Source of the DNA: Prionace glauca
Taxonomy: Eukaryota; Chordata; Chondrichthyes; Carcharhiniformes; Carcharhinidae
Reading direction: 5' to 3'
Assembly: GCA_037974335.1 (NCBI GenBank)
Contig: CM075756.1
Location: 8,866,638 to 8,930,637 of the forward strand
Length of the DNA: 64,000 nucleotides
The notes beneath the pieces are model-generated. The model made no database searches. It saw only the letters and a program-made list of their open reading frames with translations, and was not told where the DNA came from. A program made the translations under genes and the position numbers. This document shows positions 41,395 to 52,159 of this stretch, in pieces; the stretch's first letter is position 1; the number at the start of each line of letters is the position of its first letter.

Positions 41395-41790
41395 TGGGGT
41401 CAAGATGGAGGAGAAAGGTCACAGTCTAAAGATATTGAACTTAGTGTTGAGTAACGTGCCCAATTGGAATGTGAGGTGCTGATGCTCCAGTTTGTATTGG
41501 GCTTCACTGGAGCATTTCAGCAGGCCAAGGATGGATATTTGGGCATGACAGAAAAGTGCTGATTTCGAATGGTAAACAACATGAAGGTTGGAATCATGGG
41601 CTAAGCAGAAGTGTTTCACAAAGCGATCACTCAGTCTTACCCCCCAAAGTAAAAGAGAGCAGCGAATACATTAGACCCAATTGAATGAGGTACTTGTGAA
41701 ATGCTGCTACAGTTGAAAAGAGTGCTTGGGGCCTCAAATGGTGAGGAGAGAGGAAGTAAAGGGGCAGATGGTGCACCTACTGCGATTGCA
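41395..41790 (-). mobile_element. Penelope-like element, C-terminal fragment
   Basis: The - strand encodes KHFCLAHDSNLHVVYHSKSA, FCHAQISILGLLKCSSEAQ and YKLEHQHLTFQLGTL. Sister of 16225-16600. Confidence 0.6.
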
Positions 41791-41845
41791 AGGAAACTAG
41801 TAAGTTGAGTGGCTGCAAGTTCTCAATGTAAGGAACACTGAGACG

Positions 41846-42150
41846 GGTGGCACGGTGGCACAGTGGTTAGCACAGCTGCCTCATAGCGCCAGGGACCCGG
41901 GTTTGATTCCTGGCTTGAGTCACTGCCTATGTGGAGTTTGCGTGTTTTCCCCATGTCTGCGTGGATTTCCTTCATGCTCCTGTTTCTTCCCAGAATCCAA
42001 AGATGTGTTGGTTAGATGCATTGGCCATGCTAAATTCTTCCTCAGTGTATCCAAACAGGCACCGGAATGTGGCAACTAGGGGATTTTCACAGTAACTTCA
42101 TTGCTGTATGAATATAAGCCTACTTATGACTAATAAAGAAACTTCAAACC
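41846..42150 (+). repeat. HE1-type SINE, A tail
   Basis: GGGTGGCACGGTGGCACAGTGGTTAGCAC, box B GGGTTTGATTCC, A tail ACCGGAATGTGGCAACTAGGGG to AATAAAGAAACTTC. It splits AGTGTAAGG...AGTGTGAG, which is continuous in unit 1 (about 16630). Confidence 0.88.
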
Positions 42151-42790
42151 ATAAACTTTCAGTGTGAGAAAGTAGCGTCTGGAATAAGGGAGAGTTAGTA
42201 CCAACATTATAAGATAATACAAATAATCCAAATAAAGTTAAGAAAAGGCAGATCAGCTCATCGAGTTGGGTGCCTGTCCTAAACTTTCTAGGACATCACC
42301 TGTGTCCCAGATGACCGAAAATGCAGGAAGTGTTGCCAGCTGCAGAGCTCTGAGCTCAGGGTTTCAGAGCTCGCACTGCAGCTGTGGTGCCTCAAAGAGG
42401 CTGAGAGCTACATGGATGGTACTTTCAGAGAGGTGGTCACATAGCATGGTAAGGGCCTGGAGTCAGAGCGGAAATGCGTGACCGCCAAGCTGTCCAAGAA
42501 AACTAGGTAGGTAGTGTAGGAATCCCTTGGGGCTCCGCTGGGAAATCTGTTTTCCGTTTTGATAGATGGTGAAGGCATTGGTTCCTGAGGGGAGTGCAGA
42601 TACAGCGACGTTTGTGACACCATAAGTGACTCAGCTGAACAGGAGGGAAGGATGTTGGAGGGGAGCACAATAGTCATTGAAGATTCATTAGGGAGGAGAT
42701 AGGCCTTCCTGTGACTGTAGACGTGACCCAAGCTGGTATGTTGCCCCCTCCTCCGAGGGTCAAGTGTTAGGTTCAGATAAGGTAGTTTTA
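42151..42790. repeat. Unclassified repeat
   Basis: Parts match 16640-16770 and 29101-29290. The + strand has a short coding-like stretch (about 42300-42430) of LQLWCLKEAESYMDG type, reminiscent of a LINE ORF1-like coiled coil, but frames are broken. I do not assign it. Confidence 0.4.
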
Positions 42791-43280
42791 AGGGATTCAT
42801 GATTGTGTTGGTAAACATTAGTAATAAGGTATAGCTTTAAGTGCGTTTAATTTAATGTTTGTGTGCCTAGGAGAGGAAAACCCATTGTTCGATTGATATT
42901 GGTCGCAAGTGTTTGTACGCATAGGGGTTGATTTCAATTTCACCTGTGATTCTATTGTTCTTAGACAGGGTTATTGCATGAAGAATTCATAGTAGCAGCA
43001 GTCGTTGCTTAGCAACTGGAGGCTTTGTAAAGCATTTACTTCGACTTAATAAAAGTAATCGTTAATGCAATCACTCAGTCTTTACAATGGGAAGGAGAAC
43101 ATTCGGCCCATCGAGCCTGCACTGACAACAATCCCACCAAAGCCATGTTCCCTGTTACGCCAAACCCTCTATTTCTGAAATGTACCCACGACCTCTTCAG
43201 TGGCAAAGAAATGGAATTGTGCCCATCCCCCGGCCCACACAAAAACATTGGATGGACCTGTTTGAGAGGAACAGAAGGCT
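42791..43280. repeat. Lineage B upstream flank
   Basis: Copy of 29291-29764 and 32990-33410 (GTAGCAGCAGTCGTTGCTTAGC shared). Confidence 0.75.
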
Positions 43281-43440
43281 TCCCACTGTCTGACACAATA
43301 GCCTGTTACAACAAAACATTCAACCCCTCTATGGCTCTTACACTGAACAGGATCAGTCTATTCAACCCCTGTATACTTGCTACACGTGTAACCCCTACTG
43401 CGCCGAGCCTGTTACACAGGGATGAAGGAAATCAGTCGTA
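43281..43440 (+). repeat. Degenerate minisatellite
   Basis: AGCCTGTTACA, ATTCAACCCCTCTATGG, GAACAGGATCAG units; counterpart of 29765-29945. Confidence 0.55.
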
Positions 43441-43593
43441 ACCTCTATCCGCTTACACAGGAACTGGAGGAAGCTGTTCAGGCCTGACTAAATGGGAATG
43501 AAGTGTCCGGATTGTGAATCCAGGTCTGGGTTGTTGCATTTCTAATGAGAAACCACGGAAGTGCAATGGGGAAATAACAACTGTGTTAATTTT

Positions 43594-43686
43594 GATTGGA
43601 GGCCTGGGGAAGGGGCGTGTCCAAAACCTCCTCAATCTCACCATGATCTACAAATCTCACTCAGTGATTGGAAAAGAGCGGATTGG
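43594..43686 (+). promoter_or_regulatory. V8 promoter region
   Basis: GATTGG (43594-43599), AGGGGCGTGTC (43611-43621), CAGTGATTGGAAAAGAGCGG from 43662, 82 bp before the ATG. Confidence 0.6.
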
Positions 43687-43740
43687 TTCCATACGATTCC
43701 GTTCTCGCTTCTACTCTTATGAAGAGGAAATTTCAAGCGA

Positions 43741-44192
43741 ATGATGTATCTGTTACTGGGTCCAATCATCATATTTCACCGTGAGGAGATTTTCAATCGA
43801 TTGCTGTCGCTAATTAGCTGTTCTTTCTTGCATGCTCCGTTGCTCTGAATATCCGCATTTACTAGTCTCCTTTTCTTCCCTTTTCTCTTCCAGTGGTGGA
43901 TTCGCAGAATATTCTCCAGAGTCCGGCTGCTGTCTCAGGACTTCCCGGGGCTGCAGTGGAACTGAAATGCAGTTTGGAGGGCAAGAGCAACGCTGACATG
44001 TATTGGTACAGGCAGTACCCGGGGAAGGAGCTGCAGTGTTTGTTTTACTCCAGGCGTGCCACTCACACAAAACCAGAAGGGTTGGTGGACGGTTTCAGCG
44101 CCGAACGACCCAGTGACTCCGACTTCAACCTGAAGTCCCCCAGCCTGTGGGTGAATCACTCACTCACTGAATATTACTGTGCCTGGAGTCTT
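43741..44192 (+). CDS. V8: TCR beta V segment, TRBV30-like (lineage B), open but atypical
   Basis: Leader exon from tandem ATGs at 43741 and 43744 to 43780 (MYLLLGPIIIFH, donor GTGAGG); V exon 43894-44192. Domain: VDSQNILQSPAAVSGLPG, first Cys in ELKCSLEGKSNADMYWYRQYPG, LQCLFYSRRATHTKPEG, FSAERPSDSDF, then NHSLTEYYCAWSL. The exon is 299 nt, one codon longer than its sisters. The extra codon is in the last framework, where NHSAVYYC has become NHSLTEYYC by a CACT repeat expansion. There is also an extra cysteine (LQCLF) before CDR2. The frame is open. Folding may be affected, so function is uncertain. Confidence 0.82.
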
Positions 44193-44231
44193 CACAGTGA
44201 CTCAGAGTGATGGAGCTGTTCAACAAAACCT
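44193..44231 (+). other. 23-RSS of V8, weak nonamer
   Basis: Consensus heptamer, 23-bp spacer, nonamer ACAAAACCT, one A short of the usual run. Confidence 0.75.
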
Positions 44232-45296
44232 CAAAGGGAGCAGCAAACAACTGCTCTAGATACAGTTACGAGCTGCTTCGACCATATCCCCTTCTATTCC
44301 CCAAAGTAAAAGTGAAGTTTATTTATTAGTGACAAGGAAGCTCACGTTCACACTGTAATGACGTTACTGCGAGGGTCAACGTATTCTGACAATAAGAAGT
44401 GAGCAGTTACGATAAAACCGAGTAATTAGATTAAGAAGCACTGGACAAAGTTAAAACAATAGCTAACAAGGCAGGTCGAACATGTTCGGTTTCTGTTGGG
44501 GTATAAAAGTTGAAAATAGTATTGATGACTTTTTTTTAAGTTATGAGAGGGGTTTGGATAGGATTGGAGTTTGGAAGATGAAAATTAGATACAGAATCCA
44601 GCAGAGAATTCGGAGCACCTTATTCAATCAAAGAATATGGAATCCGCGAGTAGTTGAGAGAAATTGCACCCATATTTTTAAGAGGAAGATGCAGAGCCGA
44701 ATAAGCAAGAAACAGAGGGCGATGTCAGTGGGATACAACTTCAACCCATCAAATGTTGAGATTTTGCGTACATTCAGAAGCTGTTTTCCGAATTTAGCTC
44801 CGCGTACTGCCAAATTAACTTAGGTAATGGAAAAAGATTAAAAAGAAATTGAAAAAATGGGAAAAGGAAGGGAAAGAGGGATTTGGATAAGACTGGCGTT
44901 TTATACGCTGCAACTGCGTTTCCTTTCCCAACATGGGCTGCAGAGGGCGCTCTGGGACCGTGAAAAACACCACTGCCTGCAACATGATTCAATAGAAACA
45001 GGACGAAATGGCGAGCACATCGCCGTTCCAGTCCGCTCCCCTGTAGAATTAGCTTAGAGCGGCTCTGTACCTTAATTCTCTCTCCAAGTATTTTATACCC
45101 ATTCCTAAACCCAATGAAATCAATCAATGAATCACACTCTTGAAATATCCAATTGACCACCAGCATTGACTATATTTTGGGTAAGCCTTCCAGACTTCCA
45201 CTGCCCATTGGGGCATAATTGCTTACTTACCACGCGGCTGAAGACTTGGGCCTAATGTTGAATTTGTGACTGGTTGTTCTGCGCTTCACCACTAGG
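44232..45296. repeat. Lineage B downstream flank
   Basis: Copy of 30750-31830 with a + strand CR1 C-terminal remnant (44580-44720) and a CTCF-like word. No gene. Confidence 0.65.
44938..44955 (+). promoter_or_regulatory. CTCF-core-like element
   Basis: CTGCAGAGGGCGCTCTGGG then ACCGTGAAAAACACC; counterpart of 31433. Confidence 0.38.
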
Positions 45297-45570
45297 GCAC
45301 GGCACGATGGCATATTGGTCAGCACCGCTGCCTTACAGCGCCAGGGTCATGGGTTCAATTTTCGGCTTTTGTTACAGTCTGTGTGGAGTTTGCACTTTCT
45401 CCCCGTGTCTGCGTGGGGTTGATCCGGGTGCTCCGTTTTCCTCCCACAGTTGAAAGATGTGCGGGTTAGGTTGATTGACCGTGCTAAATTGAATCTGGCA
45501 TCAGGCGGATTAGCAGGGTAAATAATTGGGTTAAAGGAATAGGGCTTGTGTGTGATGGCGGTCGATGCCC
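45297..45570 (+). repeat. HE1-type SINE, B tail truncated
   Basis: GGGCACGGCACGATGGCATATTGGTCAGCAC to TAGGGCTTGTGTGTGATGGCGGTCGATGC. Confidence 0.82.
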
Positions 45571-46400
45571 ATTAAACTGTATCTGCACCCCTTTGCCCAC
45601 TCTTTGCATCACTACTTGGTATGGCTTCTGTTCTGCCCAAGACTTCAGAAACTACAAGTGGTTATTAACGTAGCCCAGCCCATCAGGCAAACTAACCTCC
45701 CATCCATTGACCCTGTCTACACTTCCCGCTGCCGCAGAAAATCAGCAAGCATAATCAAGGACCCCCTGCACCCCGGACATTCTCTCTTCCGCCTTCCTCC
45801 AACGGAGAAAAAAGCAACAATCTGAAAACACATACAAACGGGCTCAAAAGCAGTTTCTTCCATGCTGTCACCAGACTTTAAAATTCTCCTAACTTATATT
45901 AAGTTGACCTTTCTGTACACCCTAGCTGTGACTGTGACACTACATTCTTTACCCTTCTTTTGCTTCTAGAACAAAGAAAAGTACAGCACAGGAACAGGGC
46001 CTTCGGCCTCCAAGCCTGTGCAGATCATGATGCCCTAACTAAACTAAAAAATGCTTCTGCCCTTACTCAATCTGTATCTCTCAGTCCCCTCACTATTCAA
46101 ATACCCTTCCTGATGCTTCTTAATGTACCTGCTTCCGCCAACTCCACTGGCAGGGCGTTCCAGTCAAACACCAGTCTCTGCGTGAAAAATGTACCCCACA
46201 CATCTCTCTTACACTTTCCCTCTCTCACCTTGAACCTATTCTGCCTTGTAATTGATGCTTCCACAATGGGAAAAACGCCCTCTGACTATCCATACCATCC
46301 ATGCCTTAAAGAGGCATATGTACTCAGTGATTGGTATGTTTTTGTCTGCGTTGCGCGCAAGAACATTACTTTTCCCAATACATGCGATAAAGATAAATCA
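45566..46400 (+). mobile_element. L2-like LINE 3' part, split by a CR1
   Basis: CCCATTAAACTGTATCTGCACC, then NVAQPIRQTNLPSIDPVYTS coding, tail at 46270-46400. The - strand CR1 45968-46270 is at the same place as in unit 1. Confidence 0.7.
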
Positions 46401-46697
46401 AATCATTTAATCTCCTTTGACTCTCCCCCTACCTTTGAAACCTCTTCCTTATGGAGATGGATAACTAATTCCTTTGCAGCTCCGGGGTTCCTCGCTTCTC
46501 ACTAGTTAGAAAACATTCTCGTCTCTCTTCCATATGCTGAAAGTCGTGATCTAACCTTCAGCTGCCACTCCTTTGCCTATTCGTTTCCACTGTCACCGCC
46601 TCCAAGAAAACTTCTATTCCTGTTGGCTCTACTTATAGGCAATTATTTCCATCACAAGGAAGGGCCATGTGCAAACTTGCACCATTTATTTGGGGCC

Positions 46698-46722
46698 TTA
46701 ATGATCCAAAGGGAGACGGATT
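46698..46722 (+). promoter_or_regulatory. V9 promoter element
   Basis: TTAATGATCCAAAGGGAG-CGGATT, 96 bp before the ATG. The CCAAT-type box is decayed (GGCAATTA near 46638). Confidence 0.45.
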
Positions 46723-46793
46723 CACTCGCACCAGGATTACTATCTCCTCCTTTCTCTTATTCCTGTACTACAAGACAAGTCCAAAGTAAAAAT

Positions 46794-47288
46794 ATGTATC
46801 TGTTATTGAGCCTCATGATTTTATTTCGGTGTAAGCGATTTTTCAAGCAACAATATCCCGCCTTTACATTCTTTTCGTTTTGATAAAATGTTTGATTTCA
46901 TCCTTTCCTGCTTTTCCATATGCTTCTGTTCACTGTCCTCCTCCTCTCCCAATTTTATCTCCAGGTGTGAACGCAGAAAGAGTCCGTCAGGCTCTCCCAG
47001 CTGTTTTCAATATCTTGGACAGAGAGCGGAGTTGGAATGCACAGTGGAGGGAGCCGATAGTGGCGACATGTACTGGCACAGACAATCTCCGGGGAGTGAG
47101 CTGCAGTTGATGTTTTACTCCAGCACTGAAATCATGTCGACTTACAGAGGACAATGGATGGTTTCACTTCGAAGCGACCGAGTGGCTTCGAGTTCAACCT
47201 GGAGCCCTCCAGCCTGCGGGTGAATCACTCGGCCGTTTATTACTCTCTTCAGAGCGACTCGGAGAGATGGAGCAGTTCAACAAGAGCC
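46794..47288 (+). pseudogene. V9: TCR beta V segment, TRBV30-like (lineage C), pseudogene
   Basis: Leader exon 46794-46830 (MYLLLSLMILFR, donor GTAAGC), V exon from 46965. Recognisable in pieces: VNAERVRQALPAVF, then ELECTVEGADSGDMYWHRQSPG, FTSKRPSGFEFNLE, NHSAVYY. A one-base loss near 47005 shifts the frame. Near 47243 the codons for the second cysteine and CAWS are missing, and the heptamer is reduced to CAGAGCG. The nonamer is ACAAGAGCC (47280-47288). WYRQ is changed to WHRQ. It cannot encode a V domain. Sister of V2, which is dead by different lesions. Confidence 0.82.
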
Positions 47289-48154
47289 CCAAAGGCAGCA
47301 GGAAACAGCTGCGAATGAAAACACGCAAGCTGCTTCAGCACGTTTTAGTTTTCATGAGGCGAGATGAGTGATTAGATGTCGAGACACTGAAAAAGTTACA
47401 AAGAAACTTTTTCAAAGATAATGCCAGAACCGCGATTAGCAAGTTCAAAAACACTTGCATGTTATTCCCTGATAACCTGTTGTTTCTCCGCAGGGAGAGC
47501 AGAGGGAGGTGCAGTGCGATGGAACAAACAATTGCCCCAAACAAGGCATTTGCCCAATGCAAATAATAGAACAAGTCCTTTCAGCCCCTCAAGCCTATTC
47601 CACAGGAACAAGAAGAGTCTACCAGCTCCTCAAGCCTGTTACAAAGGGACATGCAGAGGTCATTCAGCCGTTCAGTCATGTTACACAGGAAAAGGAAGTG
47701 TCCATCCATTCCTAAAACTGGTTGAACAGGAAGAGACCCTTCCGTCCATCGAATTTGCTGTGCTATCCAGTTGCATCACAATTGTTCTTTGTATTTAACT
47801 GCGTTTGCTTCACATGCCTCAACATTTTTACCTGACAAAAAAGCTATGAATATTTATACTTAAGTTTCTAATTGACACTCATCCTCAATCTCTGGGCAGA
47901 GCTTTGCTTTCCAGTGTTGTTTCTGTGAAGAATTGTTTCGTGATATCATCCAGGCTCCATAGTTAAAGTTCTGCAGCCTTGTTCTGGAGTTTCTCACTCC
48001 AGGGAATATAATTCCTCTCTATGTTGCCTATCAAATCCTTGTATTAAAATCCAGCAGTTCATCATTAAGTCTTCCATAATCAAGTTAATGGTAGTCAAGT
48101 GTCTGGAACATGTCTTCGTAATTTAACTGTAGAACGGGGTACCACAACGGGGGT
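47289..48154. repeat. Lineage C downstream flank with minisatellite
   Basis: Counterpart of 18892-19682. Minisatellite-like units (CAAGCCTGTTACAAAGGGACATGCAGAGGTCATTCAGCC) at 47570-47740. No gene. Confidence 0.65.
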
Positions 48155-48310
48155 AACAAGAGCTGGCACTGTGGTTAGCCCTGCTGCCTCACAGCACCAT
48201 GGGACCTAGTATGCTAATTGTATGCTTTGTCTGTATAGCACGCAAGAAACATTACTTTTCACTGTATACTAATATATATGACAATAATAAATCAGATCAA
48301 ATCAAATAAA
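48155..48310 (+). repeat. HE1 head fragment joined to an L2-like tail
   Basis: GGCACTGTGGTTAGCCCTGC...CACCATGGGACCT, then TATGCTTTGTCTGTATAGCACGC and AATAATAAATCAGATCAAAT. Confidence 0.65.
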
Positions 48311-48473
48311 ATACCAATCAGCGAGGACAAGGGAGAACCCTCAATCAGAAGAGGGAGGGTGGAGCATTGAAAGACCGATCTTTGATGGTGACTGCTCCTG
48401 AAATACCTTCTGCACGGACACTAGACGTGTCACAGCTCTCATCCTCTAAGCAATGTCAATGATTATGCCAACG

Positions 48474-48780
48474 GGCGGCATGGTGGCACAGTGGTTAGCA
48501 CTACTGCCTCACAGCACCAGGAACCCAGGTTCAATTCCGGTCACTGTCTGCTTGGAGTTTGCACATTCCCCCATACCTGAGAGGGTTTCCTCCGGGTGCT
48601 CCGGTTTCCTCCCACAGTCCAAAGATGAGCGGGTTAGGTTAATTGGCTAGGCTAAATTGACCCTAATGTCAGGGGGATTAGCAGGGTAAAGGTTGCAGCG
48701 AAAGAGCCTGGGTGGGATTATGATTTGTGCAGACTCGATGGGCCGAATAGTCCCCTTCTGCACTGTAGGGATTTGATGAT
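48474..48780 (+). repeat. HE1-type SINE, B tail, abutting the V10 promoter
   Basis: GGGCGGCATGGTGGCACAGTGGTTAGCAC to CTGCACTGTAGGGATTTGATGATC; ends just before GATTGG (48785). Confidence 0.88.
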
Positions 48781-48784
48781 CACT

Positions 48785-48862
48785 GATTGGTCCCACTGAA
48801 GAAAGAGGCGTGTCACACCTCTATGCTCGTCATACTTGTCCCACGGATTTGAGCGGAGCCGG
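48785..48862 (+). promoter_or_regulatory. V10 promoter region
   Basis: GATTGG (48785-48790), GAGGCGTGTC (48805-48814), CACGGATTTGAGCGGAGCCGG (48842-48862), about 118 bp before the ATG. The AGTGA start of the last element is changed here. Confidence 0.55.
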
Positions 48863-48960
48863 TAAGACGGTGATAATAGATGTGAACCCCCACACCAACA
48901 AGGAACTATCTGGTGTCTGCCCACGATTTTGCTCCCGATTGAACGGGGAGCAGGGAAGCG

Positions 48961-49946
48961 ATGGCCATGAGACTGCTGAACTGTGAAGCCGTGTGTCTGA
49001 CAATCCTCCTTCATTGTCTGAGTGTGGAGAGCAACTCCGGTCAGCACCCGATTACTTTCAACCCCGTTTCTTTTCCTGGAGAGGGAAATTGAGATAATAC
49101 AAAACGAGGGAGGGTGAGAAGAGAGATAGAGGGAGAGAGATATAGAAATAATGAGTGTGGGAGCGAGAGCAGGATACACAGCGGAAGGCAGAAATAAGAT
49201 TTGAAAGGCACTGGAATACAGAGAGAAAGGGCGTTTCTGAGGCAGCGAACCAGAGAGTCAGACAAACTGAGGGGAAAGTAAGAAACATTAATAGAGACAA
49301 ATGAATTAAGAGCGAGAACGAGGAATTGAGAGACAGAGTGAGGCATGCAGGGGCAGAGGAGATGGAGACAGAGGGAGACAGAGAGGAAGAGGGAAGAGCA
49401 TATACATTGCGATTGAGATAGTTCAAGAGAGTCAAAGAAACATCGATAAAGGAAACAAAACAACGGAAGAGATTAAATGGCAGAGAGAGAAAAGGAGGGC
49501 ACAGAAATATAGAGAGCAGGAGAAACATAGGCAGAGAGAATAAGCAGAGGGGAACATAGAGAAAGAAAGGGGGAGAGATAGCGGGTAGGAAGCACATCTA
49601 TACAGGGAGAGAGTTTATAATTATATCCTGAGTTTGAATCTCACTCCGTGTTTCACAGGCGACAGAAGCACTTTTGTGGAACAGGAGCCGATGTTTCTGA
49701 CGGTGTCGGGGAGTGAGCCATTCCAGGTGAGCTGTGTGCTGAAGGATACGAGCTACAACAATCTGTACTGGTACCGGCAGTATCCCGACTCGCAACCCGA
49801 AGCCCTGTTCTATTCTCCCACCAAGGGAATGGTTACTCCGTACACCAAGGAGCCCTTGACAGCCGAGAGGCCCAGCGACACGCACTTTCTGTTGAACTCG
49901 CCCAATGTGTCACGTTCCGCCGTTTTCTACTGCGCCTGTAGTAAGG
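48961..49946 (+). CDS. V10: TCR beta-like V segment, CACSK family (lineage D), intact
   Basis: Leader exon 48961-49039 (79 nt, MAMRLLNCEAVCLTILLHCL..., donor GTCAGC), V exon 49659-49946 (288 nt). Domain: GDRSTFVEQEPMFLTVSG, first Cys in VSCVLKDTSYNNLYWYRQ, PDSQPEALFYSPTKGMVTP, LTAERPSDTHF, NVSRSAVFYCACSK. CDR2 agrees with V6 and the first framework with V3, so it looks like a mosaic or the retained ancestral form. Open, spliceable and with a normal D-lineage RSS. Likely functional. Confidence 0.87.
49040..49658 (+). repeat. Purine-rich leader intron of V10
   Basis: About 620 bp of GA-rich DNA, sharing word order with the V3 and V6 introns and lacking their long G runs. It produces long Ser/Leu/Pro frames on the - strand that I regard as compositional. 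Confidence 0.8.
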
Positions 49947-49985
49947 CACAGCGCAGCAAAAGGCGAGGTGCATCGTACAAAAAGC
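49947..49985 (+). other. 23-RSS of V10
   Basis: Heptamer CACAGCG, 23-bp spacer, nonamer ACAAAAAGC, as in V3. Confidence 0.8.
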
Positions 49986-51090
49986 GGAGACCAGAAAGAG
50001 AGAGCAGACAGGTAAGTTAGACAAAAAAAGAGACAGGCGGATACATAGAGAGCGAGAGATTGAAGAAGGGAGACAGAACAAGCCAGAGATGGCAACACAG
50101 AGGAGAGAGGAAGAAAACGCGCACGAATAAAGCGAAGAAAAAGAGAGCGATGCAGAGAGAGAGAGAGAGCGAGCAAGAATTCAACTAGATATACAGAAAG
50201 TGAAAGACTGGGAGATACAGAAATAGGAAGATGAAACAGAGTGAGATAGAGAGAGGGGGGTGGGAGGTTGAATGGAACAGATTGGGAGACAGAGATGGAG
50301 TTATGGCCACACGGTGGCACACTGGTTAGCACTGCTGCTCACAGCGGTTCGATTCCCGACTTGTGTCACTGTCTGTGTGGAGTTTGCACATTCTCCCCGC
50401 GTCTGCGTGGATTTCCTCCGCGTGCTCCGGTTTCCTCCCACAGTCCGGAAGACTTGTTCGTTGGGTTGCATTGACCGGAACAGGCGCCGGAGTGTGGCGA
50501 CTAGGGGAGTATCGCAGTATGTTCATTGCAGTGTTAATGTAAGCCTTACTCGTGACGAATAAATAAACTTTACTTTGAAGGAAGACAGAGAGGGGCTACG
50601 TAAAAAGAGGAGAGTAAAGTGCGAGACAAAGCGGGAACGACAGAGGGAGAGAGACAGAGATACATGCGATACAAGCTCACCCAGACAGGGAAGTCCACGT
50701 TTGAGAATTGTCACAACCGATTTCATTGATTGGCGCCTCTGAGGGAGCCTGAGTTAACTGCATCCTGAATATAATGGGGCCTCCGTCATGGCGGGATCAT
50801 TCAATCCTCTTGGTCATCATAGGGCAAACTAATGAGCCAATGGTGATGTATAAGTCCCCATGTTGCGTTCTCTGGCTTCTAAAGGCCTTCCTTCGAGCTT
50901 TGTGGTTCAATTGCTTAGGCATTTGTCGCATGCTGATGTAAATTCGGATTCGGTGAGGTTTCTGGGGGAACCCAGATGCGATCAATTGTAGTTGAGATGA
51001 TTGAGTTAGGTTAAATGGGAGTGACGGACGCAGTTCCGGAGAATGTCACGCAGTCAATCCTGTCAATCATTGCTAATTAGCAGTTCAGCC
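49986..51090. repeat. Purine-rich tract, HE1 SINE and unassigned DNA
   Basis: GA-rich to about 50300, HE1 SINE with A tail at 50303-50575 (CACGGTGGCACACTGGTTAGCAC to AATAAATAAACTTTAC), a further GA-rich stretch to 50670, then unassigned DNA to 51090. Confidence 0.75.
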
Positions 51091-51095
51091 ATTCT

Positions 51096-51170
51096 GATTG
51101 GTCTGACCGAGGAAGGGGGTATGTAAAAAGTTGCAACGTTACATTGTTTCTCTCAGTGATATAAGAGCGG
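51096..51170 (+). promoter_or_regulatory. V11 promoter region
   Basis: GATTGG (51096-51101), GGAAGGGGGTATGT in the place of the GC box, and CAGTGATATAAGAGCGG (51154-51170), 70 bp before the ATG. AGTGATATAA also resembles the recalled TCR beta decamer AGTGAYRTCA. Confidence 0.55.
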
Positions 51171-51223
51171 GTTCTCACACAACTATTACACCTTTTTAAC
51201 CGAAAGAGAAATTCGTAATAAAG

Positions 51224-51688
51224 ATGCATTTGTTACTGGGACTAATCATCTGGTTTCACCGTAAGAAGCTTCTTTCAAAGAATAATGACTCATTATCATT
51301 AATCTTAATCATTAATATCATTTCTTTCACTCTGATTTTCCTCTTTTTCTCTCTTCGCCGCTCACAATGTGCTTATTTACTCTCTTTCCTAGGAGTGGAC
51401 TCGCAGACTATTCGTCAGACGCCCGCCGGGATCTCCAAATTTCCTGGGGAGGGTGCGAACCTGAAGTGCACTGTGGAGGGGACCAGTGACCCGAACATGT
51501 ACTGGTACAGACAAAACTCGGGAGAGGGGCCTGAAGTCATGTTTTACTCCTTAGGTACCAACATGGTAAATCCACAGGGGACGGTGGACAGTTTCAGCGC
51601 CGAGAGACCGAGTGGCTCCCAGTTCAACCTGAATTCCTCCGGCCTGCGGGTGAATCACTCGGCCGTGTATTACTGCGCCTGGAGTCTT
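51224..51688 (+). CDS. V11: TCR beta V segment, TRBV30-like singleton, intact
   Basis: Leader exon 51224-51260 (MHLLLGLIIWFH, donor GTAAGA), intron 132 bp, V exon 51393-51688 (acceptor TCCTAG). Domain: VDSQTIRQTPAGISKFPG, first Cys in NLKCTVEGTSDPNMYWYRQ, NSGEGPEVMFYSLGTNMVNP, FSAERPSGSQFNLNSSG, NHSAVYYCAWSL. CTVEGTSDPNMYWYRQ is the closest match in the window to human TRBV30 (CTVEGTSNPNLYWYRQ, recalled). The intron is a multiple of three without an in-frame stop, so unspliced RNA would also be open. The heptamer ends in A. Probably functional; it has no sister in the units to the left. Confidence 0.9.
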
Positions 51689-51727
51689 CACAGTAGCTCA
51701 GAGAGGTGGAGCAGTGCAACAAAAACC
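51689..51727 (+). other. 23-RSS of V11
   Basis: Heptamer CACAGTA (last base changed), 23-bp spacer, consensus nonamer ACAAAAACC. Confidence 0.82.
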
Positions 51728-52159
51728 CCAAAGGCAGTAGGATGATCGAGACAAAACTGCAGGAGTGTTTGGAGCCACTGTGATTCATTTTTGCCAGAGA
51801 AGATGGTTTGGACAATCGGAAGGAGCGTTAGAATGGAAAGCAAGTGATTCGTTTCAGGAGCGTTGGAGAAGGTGAACATGAAATTTAGCAGTGGTGTTGC
51901 CAGATCTGAGAATTTGACATTATCAGGAAAAACGGAACTTGTCCTATCTGATAGAGGTCATGAACTTCCGACAGAATGTTGGTAGGACAGATGGACTTGA
52001 GTGAAACGTGGTAAATAAAATGCATTACTCATAAATTTCACTGCGAATTAGGGAGACTCTTAACACAGGAAGTCTGAGAATGTGGAACTCGCTACCATTG
52101 AGTGTGGTCTGAGGCGAGTACTGCAGATGTTTTTACGGTGGAAGTTGGGTAAAGGGGGA
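51728..52159. other. V11 downstream flank
   Basis: No gene. At 52030-52150 (CACAGGAAGTCTGAGAATGTGG...) there is the same old CR1 C-terminal remnant that follows V5 and V8. Confidence 0.5.

Noticed and set aside
42408-42818. 136-residue - strand frame
   Set aside because: Lies in an unclassified repeat shared with unit 2, where the frame is not kept.
49041-49597. Long Ser/Leu/Pro frames on the - strand inside the D-family leader introns
   Set aside because: They are products of homopurine DNA and do not keep the same sequence in the sister introns.
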